Assembly: GCA_964016885.1 (NCBI GenBank)
Contig: OZ024746.1
Location: 102,197,711-102,261,710 of the forward strand
DNA length: 64,000 bases
Direction of reading: 5' to 3'
From: Eledone cirrhosa
Lineage: Eukaryota > Mollusca > Cephalopoda > Octopoda > Eledonidae
Below are positions 45,966 through 57,114 of the stretch, piece after piece. Below the pieces are notes generated by a model. It was not told the DNA's origin. It ran no database searches and saw only the letters and a list, made by a program, of their open reading frames with translations. A program made the position numbers and the translations under genes. Numbering within the stretch: position 1 is the first letter of the stretch; each line of letters opens with the position of its first letter.

Positions 45966-46620
45966 ATGATGACGTCGCATCTCAGAGTTGCAACACTTAA
46001 TGTTGGCACTCTCAGAGGTAGATCTGCTGAAATAGCGGAGATGCTGGAGAGAAGGCATGTGGATGTGTGCTGCGTGCAAGAGGTGAGATGGAGAGGTGCC
46101 TCTGCGAGACTAGTCGTAGGCAAACGTCTTAGTTATAAGCTATTCTGGGTAGGTAAGGATGATGGGTTAGGGGGAGTAGGCATTTTCCTGGCTGAGAAAT
46201 GGATCAATAAGACAATAGAGGTAGTTCGAGTTAGTAATCGAATAATTAAGCTTAGATTAGTTGTAGGCAGGAGACTACTGACAATCATCTCTGCCTATGC
46301 TCCCCAAGCAGGCCTAGGCAAAGATGAGAAAGACTGCTTTTACGAGCAACTTTTACAAACAACCTCAATGACATAGGACGTAGACATCGTTATGCTAGCA
46401 GGAGACTTCAATGGTCATGTTGGACAGCTCCAGGATGGTTTCACTGGGGGACATGGTGGGCACGGTTACAGCTCAAGAAATGAAGAAGGAATGAGACTTC
46501 TTGAATTTTGTGATGCAGGTACACTGACTATTTGCAACAAACTTCCAGAAACCTGCCAATCACCTAATAACCTACAAATCTGGCGAGCACATAAGCCAGA
46601 TTGACTTACTAGTTAGGCAG
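45966..46620 (+). pseudogene. LINE-A APE-type endonuclease
   Basis: Opens TLNVGTLRGRSAEI, then DVCCVQEVRWRGA (motif with catalytic Glu), DDGLGGVGIFLAEKW and TIISAYAPQAGLGKDEKD. A TAG interrupts at 46374-46376. The next frame continues VMLAGDFNGHVGQLQDGF (the GDFN motif with catalytic Asp/Asn) and ENLQIWRAHKPD-type sequence up to 46604. One stop and one or more frame changes separate it from the RT. Confidence 0.82.
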
Positions 46621-47017
46621 CGGGACAGGCAGATAGTGTCTAATACCAAGGCATACCCTGGGGAAGAATGTACCCCACAGCATAGGTTAGTCATTAGTGA
46701 TATCTCAGTAAGCAAGAGATGGAATGAGACATACAGGAAGGTGTGGAGAAGAAAGGTCTGGAAGCTAAAAGACCTTTCACTAAAATACAAATTTAGGAAA
46801 GCCCTTCAAGATGTATATGACGAAAAAGAAGACGATTTAGAGACGTATGACATAGATAATAACTGGAATTTCTTACGTGACAACTTGCTGCAGGCTACTG
46901 ATGAAACTTGTGGCTGGAGCAGAGCTCCAACCAGACAGAGAGTGACCTGGTGGTGGAACAGCACAGTAGATAAGGCCATTAGAGACAAAAGACTAGCATG
47001 GAAGGCTTGGAAAAAGG

Positions 47018-48298
47018 GTGGGAGTAGGGAAGAATATACAGCCGCTGAGAGAAGCTAGACGTCAGGTGTACTTAGCATGCAGGGAAGCGGAGAGTAGGAG
47101 GTTTGCCAATGTACTGCGACGGGAAGATCAGAGGCGTGCGGTGTTCCACATTGCAAGGCAGTGTGTCAATGCAAATCAGGATGTTGTTGGAGATAAATGT
47201 GTCCGGGATGATGCCGGTGTACTTAGTGTCACGAATGATCAGAAAAAGGAGGCCTGGAAATGTCATTATGAGAGACTGATGAATGTGGAGAATGAATGGG
47301 AGAGAGAGAAATTACCCTCAGTAGATCCAACAGAGGGACCAGCTATTGAGATTGTCGAATATAGGGTCCAAGAGGCGATTAAGGAAATGAAAAATGGTAA
47401 GGCTGCTGGACCGTCGGGGATAGTTGCTGAGATGCTGAAGGCATCAAGGGACGTAGGCACTAAACTGGTTGCACGCATCATCAATCAGGCTATATATGGT
47501 GGTGTCATACCCAAAGACTGGTGCAGCAGTATTCTCATAAATTGCTACAAAGGTAAAGGGGATGCTCTGGAGAGGAGCAATTATAGGGGTATAAAACTGA
47601 TGGATCAGGTTATGAAAGTGGCAGAAAGGATATTAGCACAACTAATTAGAGAAAGGGTCAAACTAGATGAGATGCAGTTTGGTTTTGTGCCTGGGAAGAG
47701 TACAACAGATGCCCTCTTCTTGGTGAGACAATTGCAAGAGAGGTTCTTAGAGAAAAATAAGCCACTATACTTAGCCTTTGTTGACCTAGAGAAGGCCTTT
47801 GATAGGGTACTCCGATCTGTCATCTGGTGGTCCCTAAGGAAGCTAGGTGTTGAGGAATGGCTTGTGAGGACAGTGCAAACTTTGTACAGAGGTGATGTCA
47901 GTAAAGTCAGGGTAGGAATGGAGTTTAGTGAGGAATTCCAGATACAAGTAGGAGTACATCAAGGTTCGATCCTCAGCCAGCTCTTGTTCATTATAGTCCT
48001 CCAAGCCATAACAGAGGAGTTTAAGACTGGCTGTCCATGGGAACTTCTCTATGCTGATGATCTGGTTCTTATAGCAGAATCAGTAGAGGAGCTAGAGAAT
48101 AAATTCTGGCTATGGAAACAGCAGTTGGAAGCAAGAGGACTGAGAGTGAACCTAGCTAAGACAAAAGTGTTGATGAGTAGAAAAGAGGACAAAACTCTGA
48201 TTCCGTCAGGGAAATGGCCATGTTCGATATGCAGAAAAGGAACTGGCATAAATTCGATAAAATGCACACAATGCAGATCCTGGGTACACAAGAGATAG
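47018..48298 (+). pseudogene. LINE-A reverse transcriptase, best palm domain
   Basis: 426 open codons. EMKNGKAAGPSGIVAEML, CYKGKGDALERSNYRGIKL, MQFGFVPGKSTTDALFLV, motif A LAFVDLEKAFDRV, VGVHQGSILSQLLFII and motif C LLYADDLVLIAES are all intact. The frame enters the zinc finger (CSICRKGTGINSIKCTQC, SWVHKR) and stops at TAG (48296-48298), where other copies have Cys. After a further frame change the thumb part continues (WKKFRELLPLLMKKGFSL, 48495; GRLYDACVRSAMLHGSE; to about 48810). It could still encode a complete palm, but not a complete protein. Confidence 0.88.
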
Positions 48299-49160
48299 CA
48301 GGCAAACTAACAGGTAGGGAGAAATATGTATGCAGTAGATGTACAGGGAAATTAGACAGTAGAAGTCGCTTTGATAGACACATTTTTCAAATGCAGGAGG
48401 GCGTTATAGAAGCGGTGGATGCTTCCGGTACCTAGGAGATCAGATTAGCATGGGAGGAGGGTGTTCCGAGGTCATAGTATCTAGAATAAGGACGGGTTGG
48501 AAGAAGTTTAGGGAGCTGCTTCCTCTGCTGATGAAGAAGGGTTTCTCCCTGCATACGAAAGGCCGGTTGTATGATGCCTGTGTGAGGAGCGCGATGTTGC
48601 ATGGTAGTGAGACATGGGCAGCAACTGCAGAGGATATGCGACGGCTGGAGAGAAATGAGGCAAGCATGCTCCGTTGGATGTGCAGTGTAAATGTGCGTGA
48701 ACAACCCAGCATGAATGTGTTGAGAGAGAAACTGTCTCTGAGAGGGATAGAATGTAGTATACGGGAGAGGAGACAGGTGGTATGGACATGTGATGCGCAT
48801 GGAGGATGACCGATGGGTGAAGAAGTGCCAGGAAATGCCAGTTGAAGGAAAACGTGGTAGAGGTAGAGCACGAAAAACATGGGGGGGAGGTGGTGAGAAC
48901 AGACCTCAGATCGTTGAAGCTCATGGTGGAGATGACGATGGACCGTGACGAGTGGAGAGATGCTGTGCTGAATAAGACCCATCCCACCCTTGCAAGCAGA
49001 GAGAAGCGGACGTAAAATGATGATGATGATGATATATATATATATATATATATAGTAATGTGAAGGGTGAGGGGTGAAAATAATTTGTCTGTGGATGTTT
49101 CCATACAAAGAAAATGACACCAGTTACTTCTACACAATCACATCACAACAGTAGGTTTAA

Positions 49161-49376
49161 CCATTTAACATTTACATTACTCTATATTTACTATTATATT
49201 TTCATAGTGAAGACTTTACCTCACCTAATTAGCTCACAATATTGAATCTATGAGATTTTGATATTTATTTTGAGAACAACACCGTAACATCAGTATGAGT
49301 GGCTGGTTACAGCTGGTTTTAATAGAAAGAGGTGAGAGAGTTCTGGGCGGATATGGCTGGTTTAAATGCTAAAGGG
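49161..49376 (+). mobile_element. M2 MITE, intact ends
   Basis: 216 bp between TTAA at 49157-49160 and 49377-49380. Termini CCATTTAACATTTA and TAAATGCTAAAGGG are inverted repeats. Best bounded M2 copy. Confidence 0.82.
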
Positions 49377-49479
49377 TTAATGTTACTTCTACACAATCAT
49401 ATCACAACAGTGGGTTTAATGTTACTTCTACACTACACACCAACTTCTGGGTGGGTTATAACAACTAGTTGAGTAGAGT

Positions 49480-51397
49480 AGGAATATGTTAGCAAAAAAA
49501 ATGAGTAGATAAGGTAATTGCTGCAAACAGAACGAACGACAGAATCATTAAAATCAGACTAGTTCTAAATAGAACAACCATGTCAATTATTACATATATT
49601 TGCACATCAGTCTGATCTACCAGATGTTATAAAAGACAGGTTCTATGAGTCCCTAATGCTCATTACTTCCCAAATAACCGACAGTGACTATATAATCATT
49701 GCTGGGTGACTTTAATGGGCTTGTTGGACAATATTGTGATGGCTATGACAGAATCCATGGAGGCTATGGGTTTGGTACTAGAAATGAGGAAGGTTTCAAG
49801 CTCCTGGAATTCTGTGATACCAATGACTTGTCTGTAACAAACTTTAAAAAATGAGACAATCACTTGATCACCTATATATCAAAGGAGGACACCAGCCAGA
49901 TAGATTTTATTCTTACCAGAATATGAGATAGAGTGTCTGTTGTAAACACAAAGTCCCTCCCTGGTGAAGAATGTACCTCCTAACAAACCTAATAGTGACC
50001 TCATAATCAGGGCTAGACGTTCTCGACAACAGAAGACAACTTTGAGGAGAAGGATGTGGAAGTTGAAGAACCCCACAGTCAGTAACAAATTTAGAGGTAT
50101 GTTACTTGATGTTTTTGACAGTAAGGAAGCGCAAATAGAGACATACTATATAGGGGAACAGAGTAAATTCCTAAAAGATAACCTACTGATGGTGACATGA
50201 AATTTGTGGCTCTAGGAGAAGGAGAGTATCTTGGTGGAGAAGTGTGTCAGAGATGATAATGGAGTACTTGCCCTCACTGATAGGAAGGTAGCATGGAATG
50301 TCATTATGGAGTACTTGCCCTCTCTGATAGGAAGGTAGCATGGAAGTGTCATTATGGAGTACTTGCCCTCTCTGATAGGAAGGTAGCATGGAAGTGTCAT
50401 TATGGAGTACTTGCCCTCTCTGATAGGAAGGTAGCATGGAAGTGTCATTATGGAGTACTTGCCGTCACTGACAGTAAGGTAGCATGGAAGTGTCATTATG
50501 GAGTACTTGCCCTCACTGACAGTAAGGTAGTATGGAAGTGTCATTATGAAAGACTACTAAATGAGGAGAATGAATGGGATAAAGATAGTTTGCCACAAGT
50601 TGACCCAACTAAGGGACAAGAAAGCAATCAAAGATATGAAGACAGGAAAGACAGCTGGGCCTTCAGGGATTGTTGCCAAGATGCTGAAAGCACCTGGGAT
50701 GGTGAGTCATACCTTAACCATCCCTATAGTAAACCAAATAATACAAAATGGTGTCATACCCAATGACTGGTGTAGCAGCATCATTGTCAACTGCTACAAG
50801 GGCAAACGAGACGCTTGAGACAGAAAAAACTATAGAGACTCTAGGTCATGAAGGTCACAGAAAGTTATTGTACAGCTGATTAGGGATCAAATTAAACTTG
50901 ATGAAATGCAGTTTGGGTTTGTGCCAGGTAAAAGTACCACAGATGCTCTCTTCTTCGTTATGCAACTGCAAGAAGTACCTAGCAAAAAGTAAACCCCTCT
51001 ACTTAGCTTTTGTTGACTTGGAGAAAGCCTTTAACAGAGTCCGCCATTCCATTATCGGGAGAGCTCTTAGAAAACTAGGAGATGAGTGGTTTCTGAAAAC
51101 TATACAAGCTATATATAGTGGAACAGTCAGCAAGGTTAGAATTAACAATGACTATAGTGGAGAATTCAGCATGCAGGTAGGTGTTCATCAAGGCTCTGTC
51201 CTTAGCCTCCTCCTGTTTATTATTGTCCTTCAGGCAGAAGAGTTTAAGATTGGATGCCCTTGGGAACTTCTGTATGCAGATGATCTAACTCTCATAGCTG
51301 AAACTATGGCAGATTTAAAGAAGAAATTCCAAACCTGGAAGCAGGGCCTAGAATCAAAAGGCCTTAAAGTTAATTTGTCAAAAACTAAAGTTCTAGT
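49480..51397 (+). mobile_element. LINE-A copy cut by another LINE-A
   Basis: Starts in the endonuclease (NDRIIKIRLVLNRTTMS-like at about 49540; IDYLQ/IDFILTR at 49900), then the linker (50040-50200), a tandem-repeat block (50261-50547) and the RT (50561-51395). Stops and frameshifts are frequent. Motif A reads LAFVDLEKAFNRV, with the D of AFD changed to N. YADD is kept (LLYADDLTLIAET, about 51265). Homology stops at VNLSKTKVLV (51397), where the tail of the antisense LINE-A begins. Confidence 0.85.
50261..50547 (+). repeat. 48-bp minisatellite, 6 units, in frame
   Basis: Units start at 50261, 50308, 50356, 50404, 50452 and 50500; the first is 47 bp, the rest 48 bp. Each encodes GVLALSDRKVAWKCHY or a near variant (AVTDSKVAWKCHY, ALTDSKVVWKCHY). 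Other LINE-A copies have this segment once, just before ERLLNEEN. Confidence 0.95.
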
Positions 51398-53432
51398 ATC
51401 ATCATCACCGTTTTACGTCCGTTCTTCCATGCTAGCATGGGTTAGATGGGTTGTCCTGTCGTGGGCAGTGTCTGGTCGGCTGACCATGCCTTGCTCATAC
51501 AGGAACCGATTTGGCTTGATTTCTACAGCTGGATGCCCTTCCTAACACCAACCTCATTTACAGTGAGTGCTGGGTGCTTTTTCCGTGGCGCCTACACGTC
51601 CACTTTACAGTGTGGGCTGGGTGATTTTTTGCCGTGGCACCTCCACGACCAGCTTGCAGTGGGACGGTGTGGGTGCATATTGTCTATATGCTTCAGCTTG
51701 TGCCCTTGGGAGGTCGGGTACTCTGTATTACTGCGTGACGCCAGAGGTCACGATCATGTGTGTCATTGCCTTTGAGAGGTGTAATTGGGTAAGGTCGGCT
51801 TTTATCACCTCATCCCAGGTCTTCTTGGGTCTCCCCACTCCGCAGTTTCCATTGACTTCTAGTGCTCTGCACCTTTTTATGCAGCTGTCATCCTTCATAC
51901 GCATCACATGTCCATACCAACGCAACCGCCTCTCCTGCACACAGCATTTGATTCCTCTTATGCTTAGTCTCTCTCAATTCATTTATGCTTTGTCGTTCGC
52001 GTATATTACTATTACACATCCATCGGAACATGCAGGCTTCGTTTCTTTCTAATCTACGCAAGTCTTCCACCTTCAGTGCCCAGGTCTCACTACCATGTAA
52101 CATTGCTGTTCGGATACACGCATCACACAGTCTGCCTTTCATTTTGAGGGAGAAGCCTTTTGCAGCTAGCAGTGGCAGTAGTTCCCTGAATTTCTTCCAT
52201 CCCGTTCTTACCCTAGTTATTGTACTTTCTGAACACCCACCTCCGCTGCTAATTCGGTCACCTAGGTAGCAGAAGCTGTCTACTGTTTCTACAGAGCCCT
52301 CCCAGAGATTGGTAGTACTTGTTTCCTGTGGCTGTCCCAGCACAGCTGCTGCATGTGAAGCCTACATTCTTAATTAAGCTTCCTGAGATTCCGCTACATT
52401 TCTTGTGTACCAATTGTTTGCATTTGGGGCAGAGAATGGAGTTCCTACTTACACCTTTCCTACATACTGAGCAAGACCATTTCTCCGAGGGGATCTGGGT
52501 TCTGTTTTCTCGTTTACTTACAAGGACCTTAGTCTTTGTCATGTTGACTTAGAGACCCTTTCTTTCTAGTCCCTGCTTCCAAGTTTGGAATTTCTTCTCT
52601 AGTTCTACCATAGATTCAGCTCTAAGTGCGAGGTCATCAGCATACAGGAGTTCCCATGGGCATCCGGTCTTAAACTCCTCCGTTATTGCCTGCAGGACTA
52701 TGATGAACAGGAGAGGGCTAAGACCAGAGCCCTGGTGGACACCAACCTGTACGCTAAATTCCTCGCTATACTCATTGCTAATCCTAACTTTGCTGACTGC
52801 TCCCCTATACATAGCTTGTACAGCTTTCACAAGCCATTCATCTACTCCTAGTTTTCTAAGAGCCCGCCAGATTAAAGTACGTCGAACTCTGTCAAAGGCT
52901 TTCTCGAGATCGACGAATGCCAGGTAGAGTGGCTTACTTTTAGCTAGGTACTTTTCCTGTAACTGCCTCACAAGGAAGAGGGCATCAGTGGTGCTTCTTC
53001 CTGGTACAAACCCAAATTGCATCTCATCTAGTTTCACCCGGTCCCTAATCAACTGTGCTATGACTCTTTCTGTTACTTTCATGACCTGGTCCATCAGCTT
53101 AAAACCTCTATAGTTTCCTCTATCTAGTGTATCACCTTTACCTTTGTAGCAGTTGACAATGATGCTACTGCACCAATCTTTTGGTATGACACCTTCTCGT
53201 ATTACCTGGTTAACAATACGTGTGGTTATAGTGTGACCTACAGACCCAGATGCTTTCAGCATCTCGGCAGCTATACTCGATGGACCGGTTGCCTTCCCCA
53301 TCTTCATATCTTTGATTGCTTTACTTACTACGCTGCTGCTGACCCCTCTATAGGGTCTACTTGGGGTAGGGTCTCTTCTTCCCATGCATTCTCCTCATTT
53401 AGTAATCTATCATAATGGCTCTTCCATGCATC
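51398..53432 (-). mobile_element. LINE-A, 5'-truncated, least damaged copy
   Basis: Tail (GAT)n at 51398-51410, 3' UTR to about 51720, thumb and zinc-finger coding, RT to a 5' truncation near 53432 (SHYDRLLNEENAWEEET). Inserted antisense into the LINE-A copy at 49480-51397. It has one premature stop (52549-52551), a few frame changes, and intact motif A and motif C, so it is among the younger copies here. Confidence 0.87.
51888..53385 (-). pseudogene. LINE-A reverse transcriptase and zinc finger
   Basis: Block 53385-52549: DMKMGKATGPSSIAAEML, CYKGKGDTLDRGNYRGF, MQFGFVPGRSTTDALFLV, LAFVDLEKAFDRV, VGVHQGSGLSPLLFII and LLYADDLALRAES. A TAA stands where other copies encode Lys in GLKVN. Block 52542-52258: MTKTKVLVSKREN and the finger CSVCRKGVSRNSILCPKC, HKKCSG, FTCSSC. 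Block 52343-51888: SFCYLGDRISSGGGCSES, WKKFRELLPLLAAKGFSL, LRWMCNSN-type. A 30-nt shortening after FTCSSCAGTA causes the second break. Confidence 0.87.
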
Positions 53433-53559
53433 AATCCAGCAAACATTATCCTAGAGCTTTTATTCAGGAAACTTGGACTGACAATAATGGATACCCTCTA
53501 TCATAGGTGTAGACCAGAACATGGAGGCAATATTGTAAACCTAACAGTTTGAGGAGAGG

Positions 53560-54440
53560 AGCTGACCATAGACAATCAGTGGGCAGTCCCACAAAACAAA
53601 ATGTGTAAACTTCAAGAAGGGCAGTGACATGTCTACCTTTATTACTGACAAAGAACTCAATGATGGTGGGTTGGATGAGGTCAAACAGTATCAGACAGGT
53701 CGACATATCGCCAGCAATGAAGGTATCTGGCAGATATTTGGATTTGATATCCACCAATGCCACCCAACAGTGGTCAACCTAACTGCTCATTAGTTGGCAC
53801 AAGCACCACCTGACACTACTCTACATTTTTAAACTCAGCCAGAATGATGAATTTGTTCGATCCTCCTGTATGCTGACATCTCAACATACTATACCAGGAC
53901 CAATTGTAAGACATGGCATCAAAGGAAACATGGTCATTTAGTGCAAGGTTATGAAATCAAGGCAAGTGATGCAATTGGGCATATTTATAATGTCCACCCT
54001 GACAACAGCGTTTTTATTTACGGCTACTTATGCATATTGTTCAAGGACCAACGTCATTTGAGGATCTCAGATGCTTTGTAGGAAGGGTGTGCACAACATA
54101 CCAAGAAGCATGTAAACAGCATGGACTCCTGCATGACAAGGGACATAAGAAGAAGAACCTAAAAGAAGCAGCAGTCATTTGAGTAGCCAGTTAAATAAGA
54201 CAGTTGTTTGCTATGATACTCGCAACATGTGGAATTGACAAAACTCATCCACTCTGGCAGGAGTACAAAAACAATATGTCAGATGACTATCTACACCTAG
54301 CCCAAAGACTAACATGTATATGGAATATACCCCCTAGATTTACAATCAAGCTCTCTGTGACCTGTCCCATCGAGTTCAGGCAATGAATAGCACATTAGCT
54401 AAGTGCGGGATGCCAGAAATTGAGGAAGCACAAGAAGTTT
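53560..54440 (+). pseudogene. Second Helitron fragment (Rep end to helicase linker)
   Basis: Plus-strand blocks match the Helitron at 32964-37267: KQYQTGRHIASNEGIWQIF (two-tyrosine motif with the second Tyr changed to His, about 53680), FGFDIHQCHPTVVNLTAH, QGPTSFEDLRCF (about 54046) and VCTTYQEACKQHGLLHD, then WQEYKNNMSDDYL and FNL-like sequence to 54440. Frames shift repeatedly; no terminal structures seen. It abuts the truncated 5' end of the LINE-A at 53432. Confidence 0.72.
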
Positions 54441-54637
54441 TTCAGGAGACAAACTACAATTTCACAGATTCCAGCAATGACAACTGCCTTGTAGTATTAA
54501 TTGCACAATTCTCAGTTATGGTTCTTGGTTTTTCTCTTCTCTTCAACTATTTCTTTTCAATTTTGGAGGGTAGTCACACATGGTTCTTCTTGTTGCTGCT
54601 GACCCCAGTATCAGCATTATTAGTGTTGTTAAGATTA

Positions 54638-54832
54638 TAATAATTGTTTCTACTTTTGACACAAGGCCAGCAATTACCCAGTGCATTACTGGTACTTTAT
54701 TTTATCGACCCTGTCAGGATGAAAGGCAAAGTTAACCTTGGCAGGATTTGAACTCAGAACGGCAAGGGCCATAACTATGCATCAAAAAATAGCGCCCGAC
54801 CCTCTACCGATACTACCATTCCACCGTCTTCT
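54638..54832 (-). mobile_element. tRNA-derived SINE (S1), complete
   Basis: AATTGTTTCTACTTTTGACA to TACTACCATTCCACCGTC; box B inverted as GGCAGGATTTGAACTCAGAA; box A inverted as CGACCCTCTACCGATACTAC. Confidence 0.8.
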
Positions 54833-55147
54833 GTTAAAATAATAAAAAAGCTGTATAGAATTTTACTACAGCCAAATAAATATAAAGATAGGTTTAAGAT
54901 CTGTGTAGTGTCTAGTTCTACCGGTTAGAAATGTCTTATTGGTATTTTCCGGAGTGCTGTTTTTCAAAAAAAGAAAAAAAAAAAAAAAAGGGTGGGGGTG
55001 AGGGGCTGACTCATAAACTGAGAATATCCTTGAATAAATTCAGTCAGATTTTAACTTTTAACAGAAAATATCTAAAAATGGGTTTGTTAAGTCAAATGTT
55101 AATAGTACCTTTAGTTGTGAAAATTTCTATTAGACAAAACACTTTAA

Positions 55148-55337
55148 TATTTGTTTCTACTTTTGACACAAGGCCAACAATTATCTCAATGTATTACTGG
55201 TACTTTATTTTATGGACCCTGTAAGGATGAAAGGCAAAGTTAACCTCGGCGGGATTTGAACTCATACTGTAAGGGAGCCATAACTATGCTGCAAAGCGCG
55301 TTGTCCGACCCTCTACCGATACTGCAAACCCACCTTA
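55148..55337 (-). mobile_element. tRNA-derived SINE (S1), complete
   Basis: ATTTGTTTCTACTTTTGACA to GATACTGCAAACCCACC; box B inverted GGCGGGATTTGAACTCATAC; box A inverted CGACCCTCTACCGATACTGC. Same orientation as the copy 320 bp to the left. Confidence 0.8.
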
Positions 55338-55452
55338 ATATTTAATGTGATGCAGTCAATTATGCTAAAAATAATGTCAGTCATGGTTGTTAATTTATTA
55401 CATATTAAAAATACAAAACAAAACAAATATATATGTAAATAAAAATGCTTAC

Positions 55453-55563
55453 ACTAGCATTATCAATTAATTCACCAATAAAACCTTCGACATATACCTT
55501 GCTACTGCATTTTGATGCAGTACAAGCTGTTGCGATAATAATCTTGACTCTTCCTGGAATTTT
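55453..55563 (-). CDS. Candidate host exon, unidentified
   Basis: 111 nt, 37 codons, fully open in one frame: KIPGRVKIIIATACTASKC, then SSKVYVEGFIGELIDNAS. A polypyrimidine run (T/C-rich with a C17 tract) ends CTCCTCCAG directly before it and a GTAAGC donor follows. The peptide looks like folded protein (alternating hydrophobics, two Cys) but I do not recognise it, and it does not fit the missing FAM120A part. It could be an exon of an unknown gene or a chance match in AT-rich DNA. Confidence 0.3.
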
Positions 55564-55649
55564 CTGGAGGAGGGGGGGGGGGGGGGGCAGAGAGAGAAAT
55601 GAATCGATGACATCATCTTCAGATTGGCATAAGTAGAATGGGCCGCCAC

Positions 55650-55770
55650 AATGGGTTGGAGTGATCTCACCTTGTTCATTCCAGATTTGGCATAGTTTCT
55701 ATGGCTGGATGCCCTATCTAATGTCAACCACCATACAGAGTGTACTGGGGTCATTTTATCTGACCCCAGC
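55650..55770 (-). mobile_element. LINE/SINE 3' tail fragment
   Basis: GGGTTGGAGTGATCTCACC, TTTCTATGGCTGGATGCCC and GAGTGTACTGGGGTCATTTT, diverged reverse tail. Confidence 0.5.
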
Positions 55771-56480
55771 AGATCTTATACTGCTAAATTTCACTGTTTC
55801 TAGTTCTAGATTTGCATCTTATAGGAAATTTCTCAGGTGTTTCAATGCCAGGGGCTCCAATCCTATCATCAATACCTTTGTATAACCATAACACATGCTG
55901 TTATTTGTTTTTTATCATCAGTGTCCAAGACTCGTTAGGATCAAAACATGTCTGGGTTATTAAGTTAATTGCTATTAACCAACAACAATAACACTGTCAT
56001 GCCCTATGATGTTTATGCAAATAATTTAGAATCCTTTACATTCAGAAATTTTACCCAATTGAGTAGCGATAGTAATTTATACTAGCAGTCACCTCAAATA
56101 GAAGGAACCATGTACAATAATATTACCGCAGGCTTTTAAATGCTCACTGCCTTAAATATGGTAACATTCATTTGAGTTTTTTTTTTTTTCATTTTGGTTG
56201 TGTCCCCGAGTTAAATATGTAAAAAATGTTTTTATCAATCAACTCCAACTTTTAAAGTATTCAAAACTGACTTGGAAAACACTGTTGAGTCACAAATATA
56301 GAGTTTACACCTAGGAAGGTTCAGCTGGACTTTATAAGGTTGCATCTCAGGAAGTTTTTTTTTGGGGGGGGGGGGGGGGGGAGCATGGAAAACACCATGA
56401 AATGAAGTGACTTAAATAGCTATCATAAATTCCAAGAGTCTATTTTAACTCCAATTTCGTTAGGTAAAATCTTCCATAAA
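55771..56480. other. No recognised gene
   Basis: AT-rich. A short SINE-like reverse piece lies at 56300-56345 (ACACCTAGGAAGGTTCAGC) next to a (T)n(G)18 stretch (56356-56381). Nothing else identified. Confidence 0.45.
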
Positions 56481-57114
56481 CCCTTTAGTTACCAACCCGA
56501 CCAAAACCAGCTATGGTTCTACAAAATAAAATCACCCATTTTAAAGGTTTCCAATTTGTATTAAAATCTTCCAACCTAATTTTATATAAGAACCTTACAT
56601 TAAGTTACTATCTTAGTAAATTCTTCAATAATTAATTAAAACTAGCAGAAAAACCACTCTTGGGGTTGTTTTTCTGCTACCATGTGTAGTGTGTATATTG
56701 ATATTATACGCAGGTATATATACATGCAGATATGATACATCAAATAAAATCGTAATTGACAATATATAATACACAGAAATTGAACGAAGACTGTGTTACA
56801 CTGTCTTATTTAATCAGTAACATATTCCATGATACATTAAAAAAGACGATATTTTATATAAACTGCATTAGGACAAAATTAGTATGTTTATTGAAGCGAG
56901 GGCCAACCGGAAGTGTTGACATTTCAGAAATTTGTGAAGTGAATCTTTAAATAAACAAAATATATTTAATCAACAGCCACGAAATTTAGTAGATAAATTA
57001 TGTAATATTCATTCATTATTTACAAACGGAATAAAAAAAAAAAAACGTACGGAATCCCGCAGACCTTCCTTTATAGATAAAGTGCATTTCATTAGAAATG
57101 CAGTCATGAAAGGG
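56481..57114 (+). mobile_element. M1 MITE split by a Helitron
   Basis: Left half 56481-56641 (CCCTTTAGTTACCAACCC; TTATATAAGAACCTTACATT). Right half 57078-57114 (AGTGCATTTCATTAGAAATG; CAGTCATGAAAGGG), followed by TTAA (57115-57118). Confidence 0.75.
56642..57077 (-). mobile_element. Non-autonomous Helitron
   Basis: 436 bp. The minus strand starts TCTATAAAGGAAGGTCTGC at 57077. It ends in a hairpin (AACAACCCCAAGAGTGGTTT type) plus CTAG at 56645-56642. Flanks A (57078 complement) and T (56641 complement) fit the A/T target rule. Related to 2715-3115. Confidence 0.75.

Larger units (their letters stand above)
45775..49030 (+). mobile_element. LINE-A, near full-length (subtype 2)
   Basis: Coding modules in order: APE endonuclease (45966-46620), linker with ETCGWSRAPTRQRVTWWW (about 46905), RT (47018-48298), zinc finger, thumb and the tail CCATCCCACCCTTGCAAGCA ending (GAT)n at 49016-49031. 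The 5' part (45775-45920) contains GGTGTTAGGAAGGGCATCC, a phrase normally in the LINE 3' UTR, so a tail fragment may precede the true 5' end. Subtype 2 shares its tail with 2040-2158 and 14010-15321. Confidence 0.86.

Noticed and set aside
50261..50547. Regular 48-bp repeats resembling a CRISPR or satellite array
   Set aside because: No spacers. The unit is the coding segment of a LINE that occurs once in other copies.
55453..55563. N-terminal exon of the FAM120A-like gene
   Set aside because: The peptide does not resemble the PIN/XPG segment expected before NHILPDED, so it is listed only as an unidentified candidate.
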